A stretch of DNA of 64,000 bases from NCBI GenBank assembly GCA_030737875.1, contig CM060922.1:230744335-230808334 (forward strand), given 5' to 3'. A program made the translations under genes and the position numbers. Origin of the DNA: Allium sativum. Its lineage: Eukaryota; Streptophyta; Magnoliopsida; Asparagales; Amaryllidaceae. The notes under the pieces are model-generated. The model ran no database searches. It saw nothing but the letters and a program-made list of their open reading frames with translations, and had not been told where the DNA came from. Positions within the stretch are counted from its first letter, which is position 1. Each line of letters opens with the position of its first letter. Below, piece after piece: positions 47,978 to 61,600 of the stretch.

Positions 47978-50900
47978 AGACTTGTAACGACCCAGAAAAT
48001 CTGAACCAATTTAAAAATTTTAAATTGGCTAAAATAATGGATTTTAAATATTTAAAATAAATATTTTGAATAATAGAGATGAAAACTGAGTTTGAATCGA
48101 CAATTGAAAACGATTATAATTAATTTTAATTATAAACAAGGCCTGAAAAGGAGCTGTAGTTTCAAAAAAAAAAAAAAAAATTGAATTCAAACTTTGTCGG
48201 ACTGTACCGGGTGCAAAACAAAACGGATTTTAGTGAAACCAAAAATATTTAAATCTGTTAGTGAATACCTTTCTAACGAATCTGAAAAATCGAATTTTCA
48301 TAGCGGAAAGCAAAAGTTATGGCCAAATGAATTTTCAGAAAGGTCGCTATGGAATTTATATAGCCCGTGAAATTAGCCATTTTGCATATGACCTCGGAAT
48401 TCGACGAAACGACTTTTGTTGGATCCGAGATGTGAAGTTATCGCTAGGTTTCAAATTTCATAATTTTTGAAGCTAGTATGTGAGCGTGGAAAAGGAAAAT
48501 GTGTTTTGGTCAATTACAGTTAAATTGGATCGACCAAAAATGGGCCTTTTTGCAAACAGTCTCAGAATTCGACGAAACTAGTTTTGTTGGGACCGTATCG
48601 TCAAAACATAGCCAGATTTATTTTTCTAGAATTTTTCGAATTAATTTGTGGCCCTGGCAAATTGAAATGTACGTTCAAATCAAATATTGAATGTTATATA
48701 TTTTAAATTGAATGGAAACTGACTGAAACAGTCGAATGGGCCTACGAAACATATCCCATTGTGTTCGGAATGGGGGTAAAACGCTAGGGATGACAATCGT
48801 TGGGTTTGGATTGGTGTTCGTGTGTGACAAGGGGTATTTTAGAAAAATTAAAAATATATAAATAAAAGAAAAAATATGATTGGCTGATATCTTTTCTCTC
48901 TCCCCGACATTTCTAAATCGCGAACGACGGAAGAGGGTTCGGAGCTTTCCCCCTCGTTTTCTCCTCCTACACGCATCGATAGCCTTCGACCCAGTTGGGG
49001 TTTTTGAAGAGCTCCCCTCAAGCTTCAAATCCATGGTCGTGGCACCCCCTCTCGTTTGGTGAATCGCGAGATCCAGGCCTTCAAAGTCGCGGCCTTTCAA
49101 CTGCCGCCGCCATCACCTGGGTCGACCGAGCTGGCCCACTCCCCCACGCGCGCGAAGCCCTCTCCTAGCCCTTCGACGCTGCGAAGGCCGATCGACCTCT
49201 AGCTTCACGGATTTCGCGAGAGATCGAAACCTAGTTTCGAACAAAACAGTGGAGGTTCGGCTGTTAATTATTTAACTGATTTCGACAGTTTAAAACCGTT
49301 GCAAACTTTGAAAAATCATATCTTTTTGCTGTGTTAACGAAATTCGATGAAACAGGAAACATCGTGATCGTGTGGACGTCTTCTACATTTTAGAAGAGAC
49401 CGCATATTTTTCTGAGCCTTATGCTATTTTTGGTGGAGTGGAACCCAATGTGAGATTTCTAATTTATAAACGATATGGAAAACGACGATGTATAAATTAT
49501 ATAGTCGATGTATGAGTTATATAATCGTTGTACACCTCTTGTATAAGCGTTGTATAAGTTTTACGTTCGATGTATAAGTTATATATGCATTGTAAAAATT
49601 ATATATGTGTTGAAATAGAAGTGAATTGCTATATATATATATATATACGCCCCTCGTCCACAAACCATGGACGATATTTATTGGTTGTGATTGGTGTGAA
49701 AATTGATTGATAGCGAATGGTTGTTAGTGATTGTTTGTGATTGATATTGATTGATGGTGGTTGAAAAATACCCATTTGTGGTTGAGAAATATTTGGCTGA
49801 AACCACATAGGATTAGTTTGTGGAAATGAAATAAATATATACATGCCGCCTGCGTGCGAACTAGATGCATGATCCCCATTGTCAAAAACCGTGAGGTTTT
49901 AAGGTAGAGCGAGGAGCCGTACTAGGGACGGTCCCGGTTTTAACTACCCTGCCGTTATGCTGCCGAAATTTTGAATAATATTCATGTGTTTGAATTATTT
50001 TCATTTGCTGAAACTATATTTATTCATTGAAAGAGAAAACCTTCATGTGTTGAATCGATTTTCATTCGTTGAGTAGAAATTCATGTGTTGAATGGTATTC
50101 ATGTTTTAAATATAAAAATCACATTTTTATCTATATATAGAAACTATAGAAACCTTCATGTATTGAATCGATATTCATTCGTTGATTAGAAATTCATGTG
50201 TTGAATGGTATTCATATTTTGAAATAAATTGTTTCATAATAAAAATCACCTTCTATCACCTATATAAACTATATAAAATAATAGTGTTTTGAAATAAATT
50301 GTTTTACAATAAAAATCCCATTTTTATTATATACATGAATCGTTGAAATGTGAAGCGTTAAAAATAGCAACTCGTTCAAATAAATATGCATGAGTTGAAA
50401 TATTCATTAATTAGCTAATGATATGATTTTTGCCTATGCATGCAACATTAGAATGAATGGTGTTTTTTTAAACCAAATGGAACCAAATATGAAGTAGAAT
50501 GGAAAATGATAAGTGATAAGAACTATATATATGTATATGCATATTTGTTGAACAGGTTATAGCAAAGGGGCTAGAGAAGAGGAATAAAATTTTGTGCCCG
50601 ACAAATAGGTACACATTTACTGTTTTGTTTGGGTGATGATTTTATGAGCCTGTTGGCTAGCCGCTTGGCTTTTTCTTTTTCTTTTCGACATGAGACGCCC
50701 GTGTGGCTATTTGGGAATTTTCCCAGCCCCTCCCGTACAAAGGAGGTTGTGGCGAAATTTTCCAAAATTTAAAGGCGTTAGTGAAATATTTGAAGTGAAA
50801 ACGATATTGAAATTTTTGAATGAACTATATTTATATAAATATATAAATATAAATAAAATTAAAACGAAACGAGGATGTGCAGTTCGTATTTTGAAACCGT

Positions 50901-51069
50901 GATTTCAAACAACTAGTGCGGGAAATCCGACCATTGGATTTTCCCGAAACCGCAACCGTTGGGTTCGCCTTGGAAAAATCTTTCCAATGACACCAACCTT
51001 GTAAAAATCCAACGGTTGGATTGTCTGGAATGTTTAATTCAAATCTGAAGAAAAACAGTGCCAGAAACG

Positions 51070-51071
<2 letters not shown>

Positions 51072-51105
<34 letters not shown>
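51072..51105. repeat. (AT)n microsatellite
   Basis: About 17 AT repeats inside the solo LTR. Confidence 0.95.
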
Positions 51106-51109
<4 letters not shown>

Positions 51110-53141
51110 TAATTATATTTAATCGAATAACGACACTGCAGTTCGTATTTCGAAATCGAAACTTCGAACGATTGTACCGGGAGATCCGACCGTCGGATTT
51201 TCCCGAAATTGGAACCGTTGGATTCGTTTTGAAAAGACCTTTCTAATGATGTAAATTTTGTGAAGATCCAACGGTTAGATTTTCAGATATGTGTAAATCA
51301 AATCCGAAGAAAAACAGCGCCACGGCCGCGCTATGGCCCGAAGCGTCGTTTTGAATAAATTGGCTATTTTTAAATGAATAAAAATAGCGATAAATCGTTA
51401 TAAAATATCATAAACAATATGGAATGGAAATAAACTGAATTTGCTCGATTTATGTTGTATTTGATGGTTGAATGTGTTTGGTGTGAAAATTACATTAAAG
51501 AACAAAATTGGTGTTGTCGAATGATTTAACCATTGAAATAAATTGATTTGAAATTCTAAATACACGTGAATTATTTGAAAAGGCCGAGTTAATTCTCATT
51601 TCAAATAGTTGACCGATGATTGAAAGTCAAAGATGAAGACGGTGGTCAAAGACCGGAGATCTTCACCTCGTTTGGATGGTAACCGAGGTCCTGATTGGGA
51701 GGCATCCCGAAATATGGATAATGAGTGGTGATCGTCTAGACGTACGTGGTGATCGATGGGTTTGCGAGGTATTTAGTGCCTCCGGTTTCATTCAGACCCA
51801 GAACGGACTTGTAAATGGACTGTATGTCTGACATTGGATTTTATTCTGTGTTGATTGATCTCTATTAAATATACATCTGTTTGGCGGCGGAGAATTTATT
51901 CTTTTGCATAACGCCCTTCTCTGAGACGCACAAGCTCAGAGGTAGTATATCGATGGACATCAGTCGCATGGCATGAATTGCCTGTGTGGCATGCTAAGAT
52001 GCAATGATCAGGGCTTCTGTTGAAAAGCAAAGTCTTGTGGTGATGATCAAAGCACCGCCTGTGTGACGTAGCTTTGTGTATAACGTGAAATCGCGAGCCT
52101 CACACCCGGTATGAACCAGAAACGGGAGGAAGGACCTCAGGGAGGACATGCATTTCTTTCTAGCTAGGGTGGTGTCAGTGACCTACCAGCCCTGACATTT
52201 ATATACTTTTCACCTATGTGGTTGTTGCTGTTGCGAGGCGCCTCGGTTAGATCGGACGATTCGGGTCCGATGGAGTCATTCGTTGACTCGTTTGCGCCCC
52301 AAAGGGCGGGGAAACGTATTGTTCAGGAATTTTAATCCACATCGGTGGACCGGCCCTGTCGCTCCTAGGGTCACTCGAGCTCTGATCCTGAGACATGGTA
52401 GGCTAGATTGTCTCGAAGTCGGTAGGGACTATCCTTTGCCTTGGTTCATGACGGAAATCCAATTTCCAAATACGTGACTGCGCGGTTTTGATTGTATATA
52501 TATATATATATGGCGACATGATATATGGTACCCATGTCGTCTATGATTGATAGTTATGATTGAAATTGTTTTTGAATCATATAAACACTAGTAGTAATAT
52601 CAAATGCTTTTGTTTTATTCGTATCAATCATATTTTGGCCACTATAAGGTAAAACTCTATCCTCCGGTTTGCGTTGCATTGTGTGATGGGAACTGAGTCT
52701 TATAATGGCTTCATTTTTATAAAATGCATAGCGATGTTTAAAAGAAAGATTTGTTTTAAAGCACCGACAATCCAATGGAGTAAACTCGTTCCACGAAAGT
52801 GGCGTGGTCCTGTGATTGGCCATATTATATATGTGTTGAGTAGATTTCTCATACCAGTCCCATGACTGACTCGTAGTTTGTTTCACTTTCAAACTCGGGT
52901 GCCTCTTTTTCTACATGGGCAGCCTTGTATTCAGGTTTAGCTGGTTCTTTCTGGATAGCTGGAGCTGAAGATGGATTCTATCAATTATCCCTTTTTATGA
53001 TGTTCAACTCCTATTGTGCATATTATGTTTGTTTTCCGCTGTAGACATTTATGTATAGTTGAACTGTATTTTTACTAAGTATGATCCTGTATACTGTGTA
53101 ACTCTGATGATTACTTTTATCCAGTATATTCTATTGTTCAT

Positions 53142-56100
53142 TGTAACACCCCACCTCCGTTAAGGTCACTCACAAAGGGAATGCCTTAACTTTGGTGGAG
53201 CATTTTAGTAAACAGAACAGAAACTTACAAGACAGATAAAACAGTACTTGAAAATTTTTAACTTTATTACAGCGGAAACAGAAATTAATATGGTTACATC
53301 CTTTCAATTTCAGAATTCAAGTACAAAATATCAGTCTTGTACAAAAGCCTTCAAAATGCATAGTTTAAAATCATAATCCCCATGGAACGGAAGCTAAACA
53401 GAGCCAAGCCATACTTTAAGCACTTCAAGCAAAGAGAAATCCGGATCAAGCTAAAGTATTTCCCTCCTTGGATAACCTGGGGGGGGGGGGGAACGGAAGA
53501 AAGGAGGCGAAACAACAAGGGTCAGACAAAAAGTCTGGCAAGTCCAGTGACTTTCAGCATATGAACAGATAATAATAATATGATATGAACATAAAACTGG
53601 ATGTGAGATAACTATAACAGGTGTAGCAGATATAACAGAAAAACAGAATGATATAAACTATTGTTTTACACTTCTCTGCACTAATACTAGTATAGCAGAA
53701 TTAGGTGTCACCCTAATGTCTAAATTGAAGCAGGAACGGGTACAGAATACTTTAACAGAAACAGAATGCTAATAATGGGCCTTTACTACCCGATCAGAAA
53801 CAGACAGAAGAAGAAACAGATTTATCCCTATGGAGACAGAATGTGGAATTAGGTGTACACTAGTAATGGGCCTTTACCACCCGAACAGACGGTACCACAC
53901 AGAAACAGAGAGGTGTTACCACCCAACAGAAACAGACGGTACCAACAGAAACAGACAGAACTAAGCGTACCCTAAAACCCTACCCCAAGCGATCGGCTCC
54001 CTAATACATAAATATCCTGTGTCGGCCCCACAGTAGGGTGTATCACTCCCTAAAGTGACAACCAATTGGCACAGACCTATTTACAGATGTCACGGCGTCT
54101 TACATCCTCAGAGGCAGACCGGGATCCATGCACGCACATGACCCGGTTGGAACGCACCATCAACACCCCTCGCCATTATCAGAATGAACCACTTATAATT
54201 AGTTCAGTAAGCGTGCCCGGACCCTACTTACTGTTGGGTCAAAGTTTTGATACCAGAAAGGGTTACTGACTAATATGGGTCCCAAACAACAGATGACACA
54301 AGTAATTCCCCTCCTAACCTTGTGTCCCCAGACTAACAGATTTCAGATTAACTTGTTTACAAGTTTAGACATACAGAATTCAGATTTACTAGTTCACAAA
54401 TTAAGTTAACAAGTTTTCAGACTAACAGGTCAGATGTACAGATTTTTCAGATTTGTCTAACTTTGTATTGGGCCTACAGATTCATGGACGGGTTTTACTA
54501 CATCTATTAATCCCTTTGGTTTAACCCTATTTTCCCCAATACGTTTTAGACGTCATTCTTATCTTAGATTTTTGCATAAATTAATTATTAATGCACAGAC
54601 CTCTCACATTAGGTCGGTAGCTTGTGGCCGCTGGATATGCCGGGCGGTTCCGGGCAGACTTCTACCACAAGCCAGACCTAACCTCGTGTCTTACGCATGT
54701 TATGACTAACTTCCCACATTAGAACCTATTGTTTGCGGCCACTGGATGTGCCGGGTGGTTCCGGGCAGATTTACGCCGCAAACTCATTCTAACCTCGAGT
54801 TAGCCATGTTTATCTTTGCGGCCAATTAATTAATAATTTACCGTTTATGCGCACTCCCAATAAATATACCAATTCAGATTATATCAATAACAGGATGATT
54901 ATATCAACATAGCAGATAACAGATTTTATATGACTTAACGGATTTAACAGATTTAGCAACTTAGCAGATTTTGGCATATAACAGGTTAGGCATTTCAACC
55001 GACAAATTTAACAGATTAGGCATTTCAATCTAATTAGCAGTCTAGGCAATATAACAAAACTAGTAGTTTAGGCAACTTGACAAATTAGCAGATTTAGCAA
55101 ATTTAATATTTCTAAAAGTTCTATTTACATGCCTTGCCCAATCATAAATTGGCCTAAATTCATATGCCTACATAATTGTCATGATTCACAACATATACTC
55201 CATGTTTGCATAAGCGCAGAATATGGACATAATTTGCCATATAACATATGTTCCAATTTTTGTTAAACTAGCATCTTACAGCAGATTCACATATAAATTA
55301 TACCAAATATAACCATTAATTTCAATGCATGCCATATATCCAAAAATCCCTATTTAGGTGTAAACACAATAATAGATATCCTAATTAATGTAAATCTTTA
55401 CACCTAAGTTTCCATATCTTCTTCTTTTTGAGTCATGAATCATTATGCAAACTATACCCAACAATATAAATCTTTAAATCATATCTTCTAAAAATCAGAT
55501 CTTGACTTTTAAATGCATTTTGTCCAAAGTCTCAAATCATATGTAATCTTACAATGGTTCCTCTTTTCTTCTATCATAGAATATGCATAGATCCAAATCT
55601 AGTTTACAACATATGCTCATTAATTACAGTTCTAAATTACAACATAACTATGCATACAACATGCATAAATTATATGTTCATAGTCAAATTTATGCATATG
55701 TCCAATATATTTTATGCCTCAGACCTAAAGTCATACATTCAATTTAGTCTTGTCAAATTTCGCATCATTCATTATTTATCCCAAAATTTGCGTTCATACG
55801 TTCATCTCTTATGAGATTAGGCACAGGCTCGTGGTAGCCTGGCTATAAAAACAGAAAAGAAGAAAAGGGATACAGAACAGTCACAGAAAAACAAATCTGA
55901 CAGAAGAGAATATATATACAATCTCAGATTCAGAATTAAAAACATATCAAAATTATAATTAACGTTTATAGCGGAAAATAACTGTACTTGCCTTGATTGG
56001 ATTAAAGAAAGAACTTTAACTTGTTGTAGAATCTTTGCAGAAACTTTAATCTCTAGTTTGAATTGAGTTGCTTAGGCTGATGTTGATTATCTTCTAGTTT

Positions 56101-56715
56101 TAATTCCAGCAGAGCAGCGATGCCATTTTTATTTTTTTATTAGAAGAAGAGAGCAATGGAGGCTAGAGAATTGTGTAAGAAACCTAGGTAGAGTCTAGGG
56201 TCATTTTTATAGAGTTTATGAACTGATTAGGACCACTGATGTTGCTTGGATTGATCGTAGCCATTCATTCGAAAGAGAGACCAATTAGAGCCTGCCATCT
56301 AGCCCTAATGACAAAGCATGCTTCTGGAAATCGACCAATATAGACTAGGCCAGCCAGGGTGGACTGGGTTCGACCTGGGTCTGGACCAGGTCGACAGCCC
56401 TGTCGATAGCCCTGTCGACAGCCCTGTCGACCTGGCTAGACCAGGTCGACAGCCCAGTCGACCTGGGTGTCTTAGGCGGGACTTTTCCCGCCCTGGCCAA
56501 TTGGGCCCGATTTTTAATTTTAGACTTGATTCAGAAACTTCCGGAGGCTACATCTTCTTCATACGGACTCCGTTTTTCGAAAACTCGGACTCTATTTCGC
56601 GTATTTTTCCGAGACGAACGCAATGGCGTATCCCGTTTCCCTTAGTTCTTTGATTTCAAATTAATTATACTTTAATTTGTTAATTCCACAGTTATAGAAT
56701 ACATGGGGTGTTACA
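53142..56715 (-). repeat. Gypsy 3' LTR (3574 bp)
   Basis: It differs from its partner by a 13-G versus 9-G run (53479 region) and one extra 12-bp GTCGAC-containing unit near 56400. By eye there are also about 20 scattered substitutions. The minus-strand TATA (CTATAAAAATG) is at about 56203-56213. Two structured GGTTCCGGGCAGA motifs lie at 54600-54830. Confidence 0.95.
54596..54830. repeat. two copies of a stem-forming LTR motif
   Basis: Each copy has the form CTTGTGG, GCTGGAT, TGCCGGGCGGTTCCGGGCA, CCACAAG (or the GTTTGCGG / CCGCAAAC variant). It is bounded by ACATTAG and CTAACCTCG sequences. Outer and inner arms can pair. The copies recur in the other LTR (60150-60385) and, diverged, at 47800-47982 plus 62366-62410. 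Confidence 0.8.
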
Positions 56716-57612
56716 TTCTCCCCCACTTAAAAGGATTTCGTCCCCGAAATCTTCAAGTTAAGAAGAATGTGTCCTACCATCCAATCACCCATCTACTCAA
56801 CCATCATCCACAAGCATCCATTGTCCTTAGAAAACTTCTAATGTTGTATGAACATATGCAAAAGTGTATGTGTATGTTCCTTATCTAATGCAAAGATCAG
56901 GCGGTCTACTGATTCGGTTGACCTCCTTAATGCGAATTATGTCAGTGCCATGAGTCCAACATGTATGCAATAGAATTATGATGATATATATTATTTCTAT
57001 ACGAGTGCACAACCATTCACTCAAATGCAACATCCATGTGCTGAATCAACCAATTTGCATCCACAAGAATTGAAAAATGCTCACCCATCCATATGCAGTA
57101 TGAGAGTGTTTTCGAGCTGATCTAGTGCCTAGTGTGTGTATATGTATCCACGGGCAACCACTAGCAACCACTTGCATCCACTTGCAACCGTCAAACATAA
57201 CATGTCTCAAACACATGTTTTCACCCATTAGTTTCTACCTAAAGTTCAAATATTTGATCGATAGGATACAGTCGAATGATGGAAGCGAGTACAGATAGAA
57301 CGAAAATTTGGTTCCCATTAGACATGGGTCCTAAGTATCGGCCCCAAAGACCGAAACCAATATCAAATTGACACCCCACGAAAACTCAGAATGTATGCGT
57401 CATACTTGACGCCTAACACAGATATCCCTCAAACCCCAGTCTCAAACAGATGATCCATAACCCTTATGGGTCTGAGTCTATAGCGGAATTCAGAAATAAT
57501 ACTAGCATTAAAGTGCAGAGTATCGATTACAAAAATCAAAATACCAAAATCAGAAAAAGTCACAATCAGATAAAGAAATTAAACCTACTATAGAAATTTT
57601 CCTATTTCTATC
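56716..57612 (-). other. Gypsy internal 3' region, non-coding
   Basis: About 900 bp between the gag stop and the purine tract, where pol would lie in an autonomous relative. There are no RT, RNase H or integrase motifs in any frame. It contains short CAACCACTTGCATCCA-type repeats near 57155-57190. Confidence 0.85.
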
Positions 57613-58521
57613 CTAGCCACTAGCCTCAAGAGTGTTCGCCTGCCCTCCTTGTCCTCGTCTCTTCGGGCAGTCCCTAGTGAAGTGTCCCATCTCCCCACAG
57701 TTGAAGCAAGCGCCCTTCCTTTTTCTGCAATCCTTGTTCAGATGAGTTGAGCTCCCACAAGTAAAGCACTTTTTCCCCTTCTTATCTTCAGCCTTCTCAT
57801 CCTTCTTTTGTGTTTCCTTTTTGGGCCCCGCTTTCTTATTCTGTGGTTCTTCCTTCTTTGTCTCTTTCGGGCCCTTGTCTTCCTCGTGCAGTAGTGCCAT
57901 ATCCACCAATTTCTCGTAAGTTGCTCCCATGGGTACATGGGTCATGGCTAGGTTGTGCAGTGGCTCATTCAATCCTTTAACAAAGCGGAGAGCCTTTTTA
58001 TGCTGAGTGTTGACTAAATCCAATCCTAATCTTGCTAGTTGGTTGAACTGGTTGACGTATTCCTTGACCGTCATACTTCCTTGCTTAAGAGACAAGAATT
58101 TTTCCAATTGTAAACTTCGTTCAGCTTGCGAGAGGAATTTTGTCTCAAACCTTGTTCTGAAATCCATCCATGTCTCAACCGGCCTCTCGGCGTTAGTGAC
58201 TTCCCACCAGTAGGAAGCTTCGTCTTTGAGCAGCCATACTGCCAACTGTACCTTCTGCCTATCGTCCACCTCGAAGATAACGAATAGATCCTCAGTTTCT
58301 TTGAGCCAATTCCTTGCTTCTACGAATGATTCAGTTCCTTTGAAATCCTTCCCACCCATGGCCCTAAAATCTCTACATATCTTTGAGAAAGCAATTGCAC
58401 GAGGAGGGGGTGGAGGAGGGGGATCATTTGCTGGACCTGCAGCGACGGTCCTAGCCTCAAGATATTGACGAAACCAACCGGGTACATGAACACCCTCTGG
58501 TATCTCAGATGCTTCAGACAT
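57613..58521 (-). CDS. gag: intact Gypsy gag polyprotein (302 aa)
   Basis: The start is the first ATG after the PBS. After a proline run (residues 34-40) comes the retrotransposon gag capsid domain, with FRAMGGKDFKG, the WLKETEDLF region, and AVWLLKDEASYWWEVTN. It continues through WMDFRTRFETKFL and the MTVKEYVNQFNQLARLG block. A Lys/Glu-rich linker leads to two CCHC knuckles, CFTCGSSTHLNKDC and CFNCGEMGHFTRDC, and the frame ends GQANTLEASG. This layout is that of plant chromovirus-like (Tekay/Del type) gag. It would form virus-like particles and package element RNA. The frame has no stop or shift but is not followed by protease or pol, so the protein ends naturally after the second knuckle. 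Confidence 0.93.
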   Translation of the reverse strand: MSEASEIPEGVHVPGWFRQYLEARTVAAGPANDPPPPPPPRAIAFSKICRDFRAMGGKDFKGTESFVEARNWLKETEDLFVIFEVDDRQKVQLAVWLLKDEASYWWEVTNAERPVETWMDFRTRFETKFLSQAERSLQLEKFLSLKQGSMTVKEYVNQFNQLARLGLDLVNTQHKKALRFVKGLNEPLHNLAMTHVPMGATYEKLVDMALLHEEDKGPKETKKEEPQNKKAGPKKETQKKDEKAEDKKGKKCFTCGSSTHLNKDCRKRKGACFNCGEMGHFTRDCPKRRGQGGQANTLEASG

Positions 58522-58683
58522 GCTGGAACGAAAAAGGAAAGATTCAATACAAAAAGGACTGAAAGAAAGATATATGGCTCTTGGGGATCATGTTTTTCAA
58601 AATAAGCTTTATTTTTGAAAATACTTCCTTTCAAAACCTTTTTGAAAACAGTTTTCAAAAACTTTACCCAATCTGGTAACCTT

Positions 58684-58697
58684 CAGCTCTGATACCA
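58684..58697 (-). other. Gypsy primer-binding site (tRNA-iMet type)
   Basis: The minus strand reads TGGTATCAGAGCTG two bases inside the right LTR, matching the initiator tRNA-Met complement. Confidence 0.92.
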
Positions 58698-58699
58698 AG

Positions 58700-61600
58700 T
58701 GTAACACCCCACCTCCGTTAAGGTCACTCACAAAGGGAATACCTTAACTTTGGTGGAGCATTTTAGTAAACAGAACAGAAACTTACAAGACAGATAAAAC
58801 AGTACTTGAAAAATTTTAACTTTATTACAGCGGAAACAGAAATTAATATGGTTACATCCTTTCAATTTCAGAATTCAAGTACAAAATATCAGTCTTGTAC
58901 AAAAGCCTTCAAAATGCATAGTTTAAAATCATAATCCCCATGGAACGGAAGCTATACAGAGCCAAGCCATACTTTAAGCACTTCAAGCAAAGAGAAATCC
59001 GGATCAAGCTAAAGTATTTCCCTCCTTGGATAACCTGGGGGGGGGAACGGAAGAAAGGAGGCGAAACAACAAGGGTCAGACAAAAAGTCTGGCAAGTCCA
59101 GTGACTTTCAGCATATGAACAGATAATAATAATATGATATGAACATAAAACTGGATGTGAGATAACTATAACAGGTGTAGCAGATATAACAGAAAAACAG
59201 AATGATATAAACTATTGTTTTACACTTCTCTGCACTAATACTAGTATAGCAGAATTAGGTGTCACCCTAATGTCTAAATTGAAGCAGGAACGGGTACAGA
59301 ATACTTTAACAGAAACAGAATGCTAATAATGGGCCTTTACTACCCGATCAGAAACAGACAGAAGAAGAAACAGATTTATCCCTATGGAGACAGAATGTGG
59401 AATTAGGTGTACACTAGTAATGGGCCTTTACCACCCGAACAGACGGTACCACACAGAAACAGACAGGTGTTACCACCCAACAGAAACAGACGGTACCAAC
59501 AGAAACAGACAGAACTAAGTGTACCCTAAAACCCTACCCCAAGCGATCGGCTCCCTAATACATAAATATCCTGTGTCGGCCCCACAGTAGGGTGTATCAC
59601 TCCCTAAAGTGACAACCAATTGGCACAGACCTATTTACAGATGTCACGGCGTCTTACATCCTCAGAGGCAGACCGGGATCCATGCACGCACATGACCCGG
59701 TTGGAACGCACCATCAACACCCCTCGCCATTATCAGAATGAACCACTTATAATTAGTTCAGTAAGCGTGCCCGGACCCTACTTACTGTTGGGTCAAAGTT
59801 TTGATACCAGAAAGGGTTACTGACTAATATGGGTCCCAAACAACAGATGACACAAGTAATTCTCCTCCTAACCTTGTGTCCCCAGACTAACAGATTTCAG
59901 ATTAACTTGTTTACAAGTTTAGACATACAGAATTCAGATTTACTAGTTCACAAATTAAGTTAACAAGTTTTCAGACTAACAGGTCAGATGTACAGATTTT
60001 TCAGATTTGTCTAACTTTGTATTGGGCCTACAGATTCATGGACGGGTTTTACTACATCTATTAATCCCTTTGGTTTAACCCTATTTTCCCCAATACGTTT
60101 TAGACGTCATTCTTATCTTAGATTTTTGCATAAATTAATTATTAATGCACAGACCTCTCACATTAGGTCGGTAGCTTGTGGCCGCTGGATATGCCGGGCG
60201 GTTCCGGGCAGACTTCTACCACAAGCCAGACCTAACCTCGTGTCATACGCATGTTATGACTAACTTCCCACATTAGAACCTATTGTTTGCGGCCACTGGA
60301 TGTGCCGGGCGGTTCCGGGCAGATTTACGCCGCAAACTCATTCTAACCTCGAGTTAGCCATGTTTATCTTTGCGGCCAATTAATTAATAATTTACCGTTT
60401 ATGCGCACTCCCAATAAATATGCCAATTCAGATTATATCAATAACAGGATGATTATATCAACATAGCAGATAACAGATTTTATATGACTTAACGGATTTA
60501 ACAGATTTAGCAACTTAGCAGATTTTGGCATATAACAGGTTAGGCATTTCAACCGACAAATTTAACAGATTAGGCATTTCAATCTAATTAGCAGTCTAGG
60601 CAATATAACAAAACTAGTAGTTTAGGCAACTTGACAAATTAGCAGATTTAGCAAATTTAATATTTCTAAAAGTTCTATTTACATGCCTTGCCCAATCATA
60701 AATTGGCCTAAATTCATATGCCTACATAATTGTCATGATTCACAACATATACTCCATGTTTGCATAAGCGCAGAATATGGACATAATTTGCCATATAACA
60801 TATGTTCCAATTTTTGTTAAACTAGCATCTTACAACAGATTCACATATAAATTATACCAAATATAACCATTAATTTCAATGCATGCCATATATCCAAAAA
60901 TCCCTATTTAGGTGTAATCACAATAATAGATATCCTAATTAATGTAAATCTTTACACCTAAGTTTCCATATCTTCTTCTTTTTGAGTCATGAATCATTAT
61001 GCAAACTATACCCAACAATATAAATCTTTAAATCATATCTTCTAAAAATCAGATCTTGACTTTTATATGCATTTTGTCCAAAGTCTCAAATCATATGTAA
61101 TCTTACAATGGTTCCTCTTTTCTTCTATCATAGAATATGCATAGATCCAAATCTAGTTTACAACATATGCTCATTAATTACAGTTCTAAATTACAACATA
61201 ACTATGCATACAACATGCATAAATTATATGTTCATAGTCAAATTTATGCATATGTCCAATATATTTTATGCCTCAGACCTAAAGTCATACATTCAATTTA
61301 GTCTTGTTAAATTTCGCATCATTCATTATTTATCTCAAAATTTGCGTTCATACGTTCATCTCTTATGAGATTAGGCACAGGCTCGTGGTAGCCTGGCTAT
61401 AAAAACAGAAAAGAAGAAAAGGGATACAGAACAGTCACAGAAAAACAAATCTGACAGAAGAGAATATATATACAATCTCAGAATCAGAATTAAAAACATA
61501 TCAAAATTATAATTAACGTTTATAGCGGAAAATAACTGTACTTGCCTTGATTGGATTAAAGAAAGAACTTTAACTTGTTGTAGAATCTTTGCAGAAACTT

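Noticed and set aside
54066..54269. 67-codon frame identical at 59620-59823
   Set aside because: It is identical only because the two LTRs are recent duplicates. It has no domain and runs antisense to the element.
57738..58658. Additional frames on both strands overlapping the Gypsy gag
   Set aside because: They overlap the intact 302-aa gag out of frame and lack any motif.
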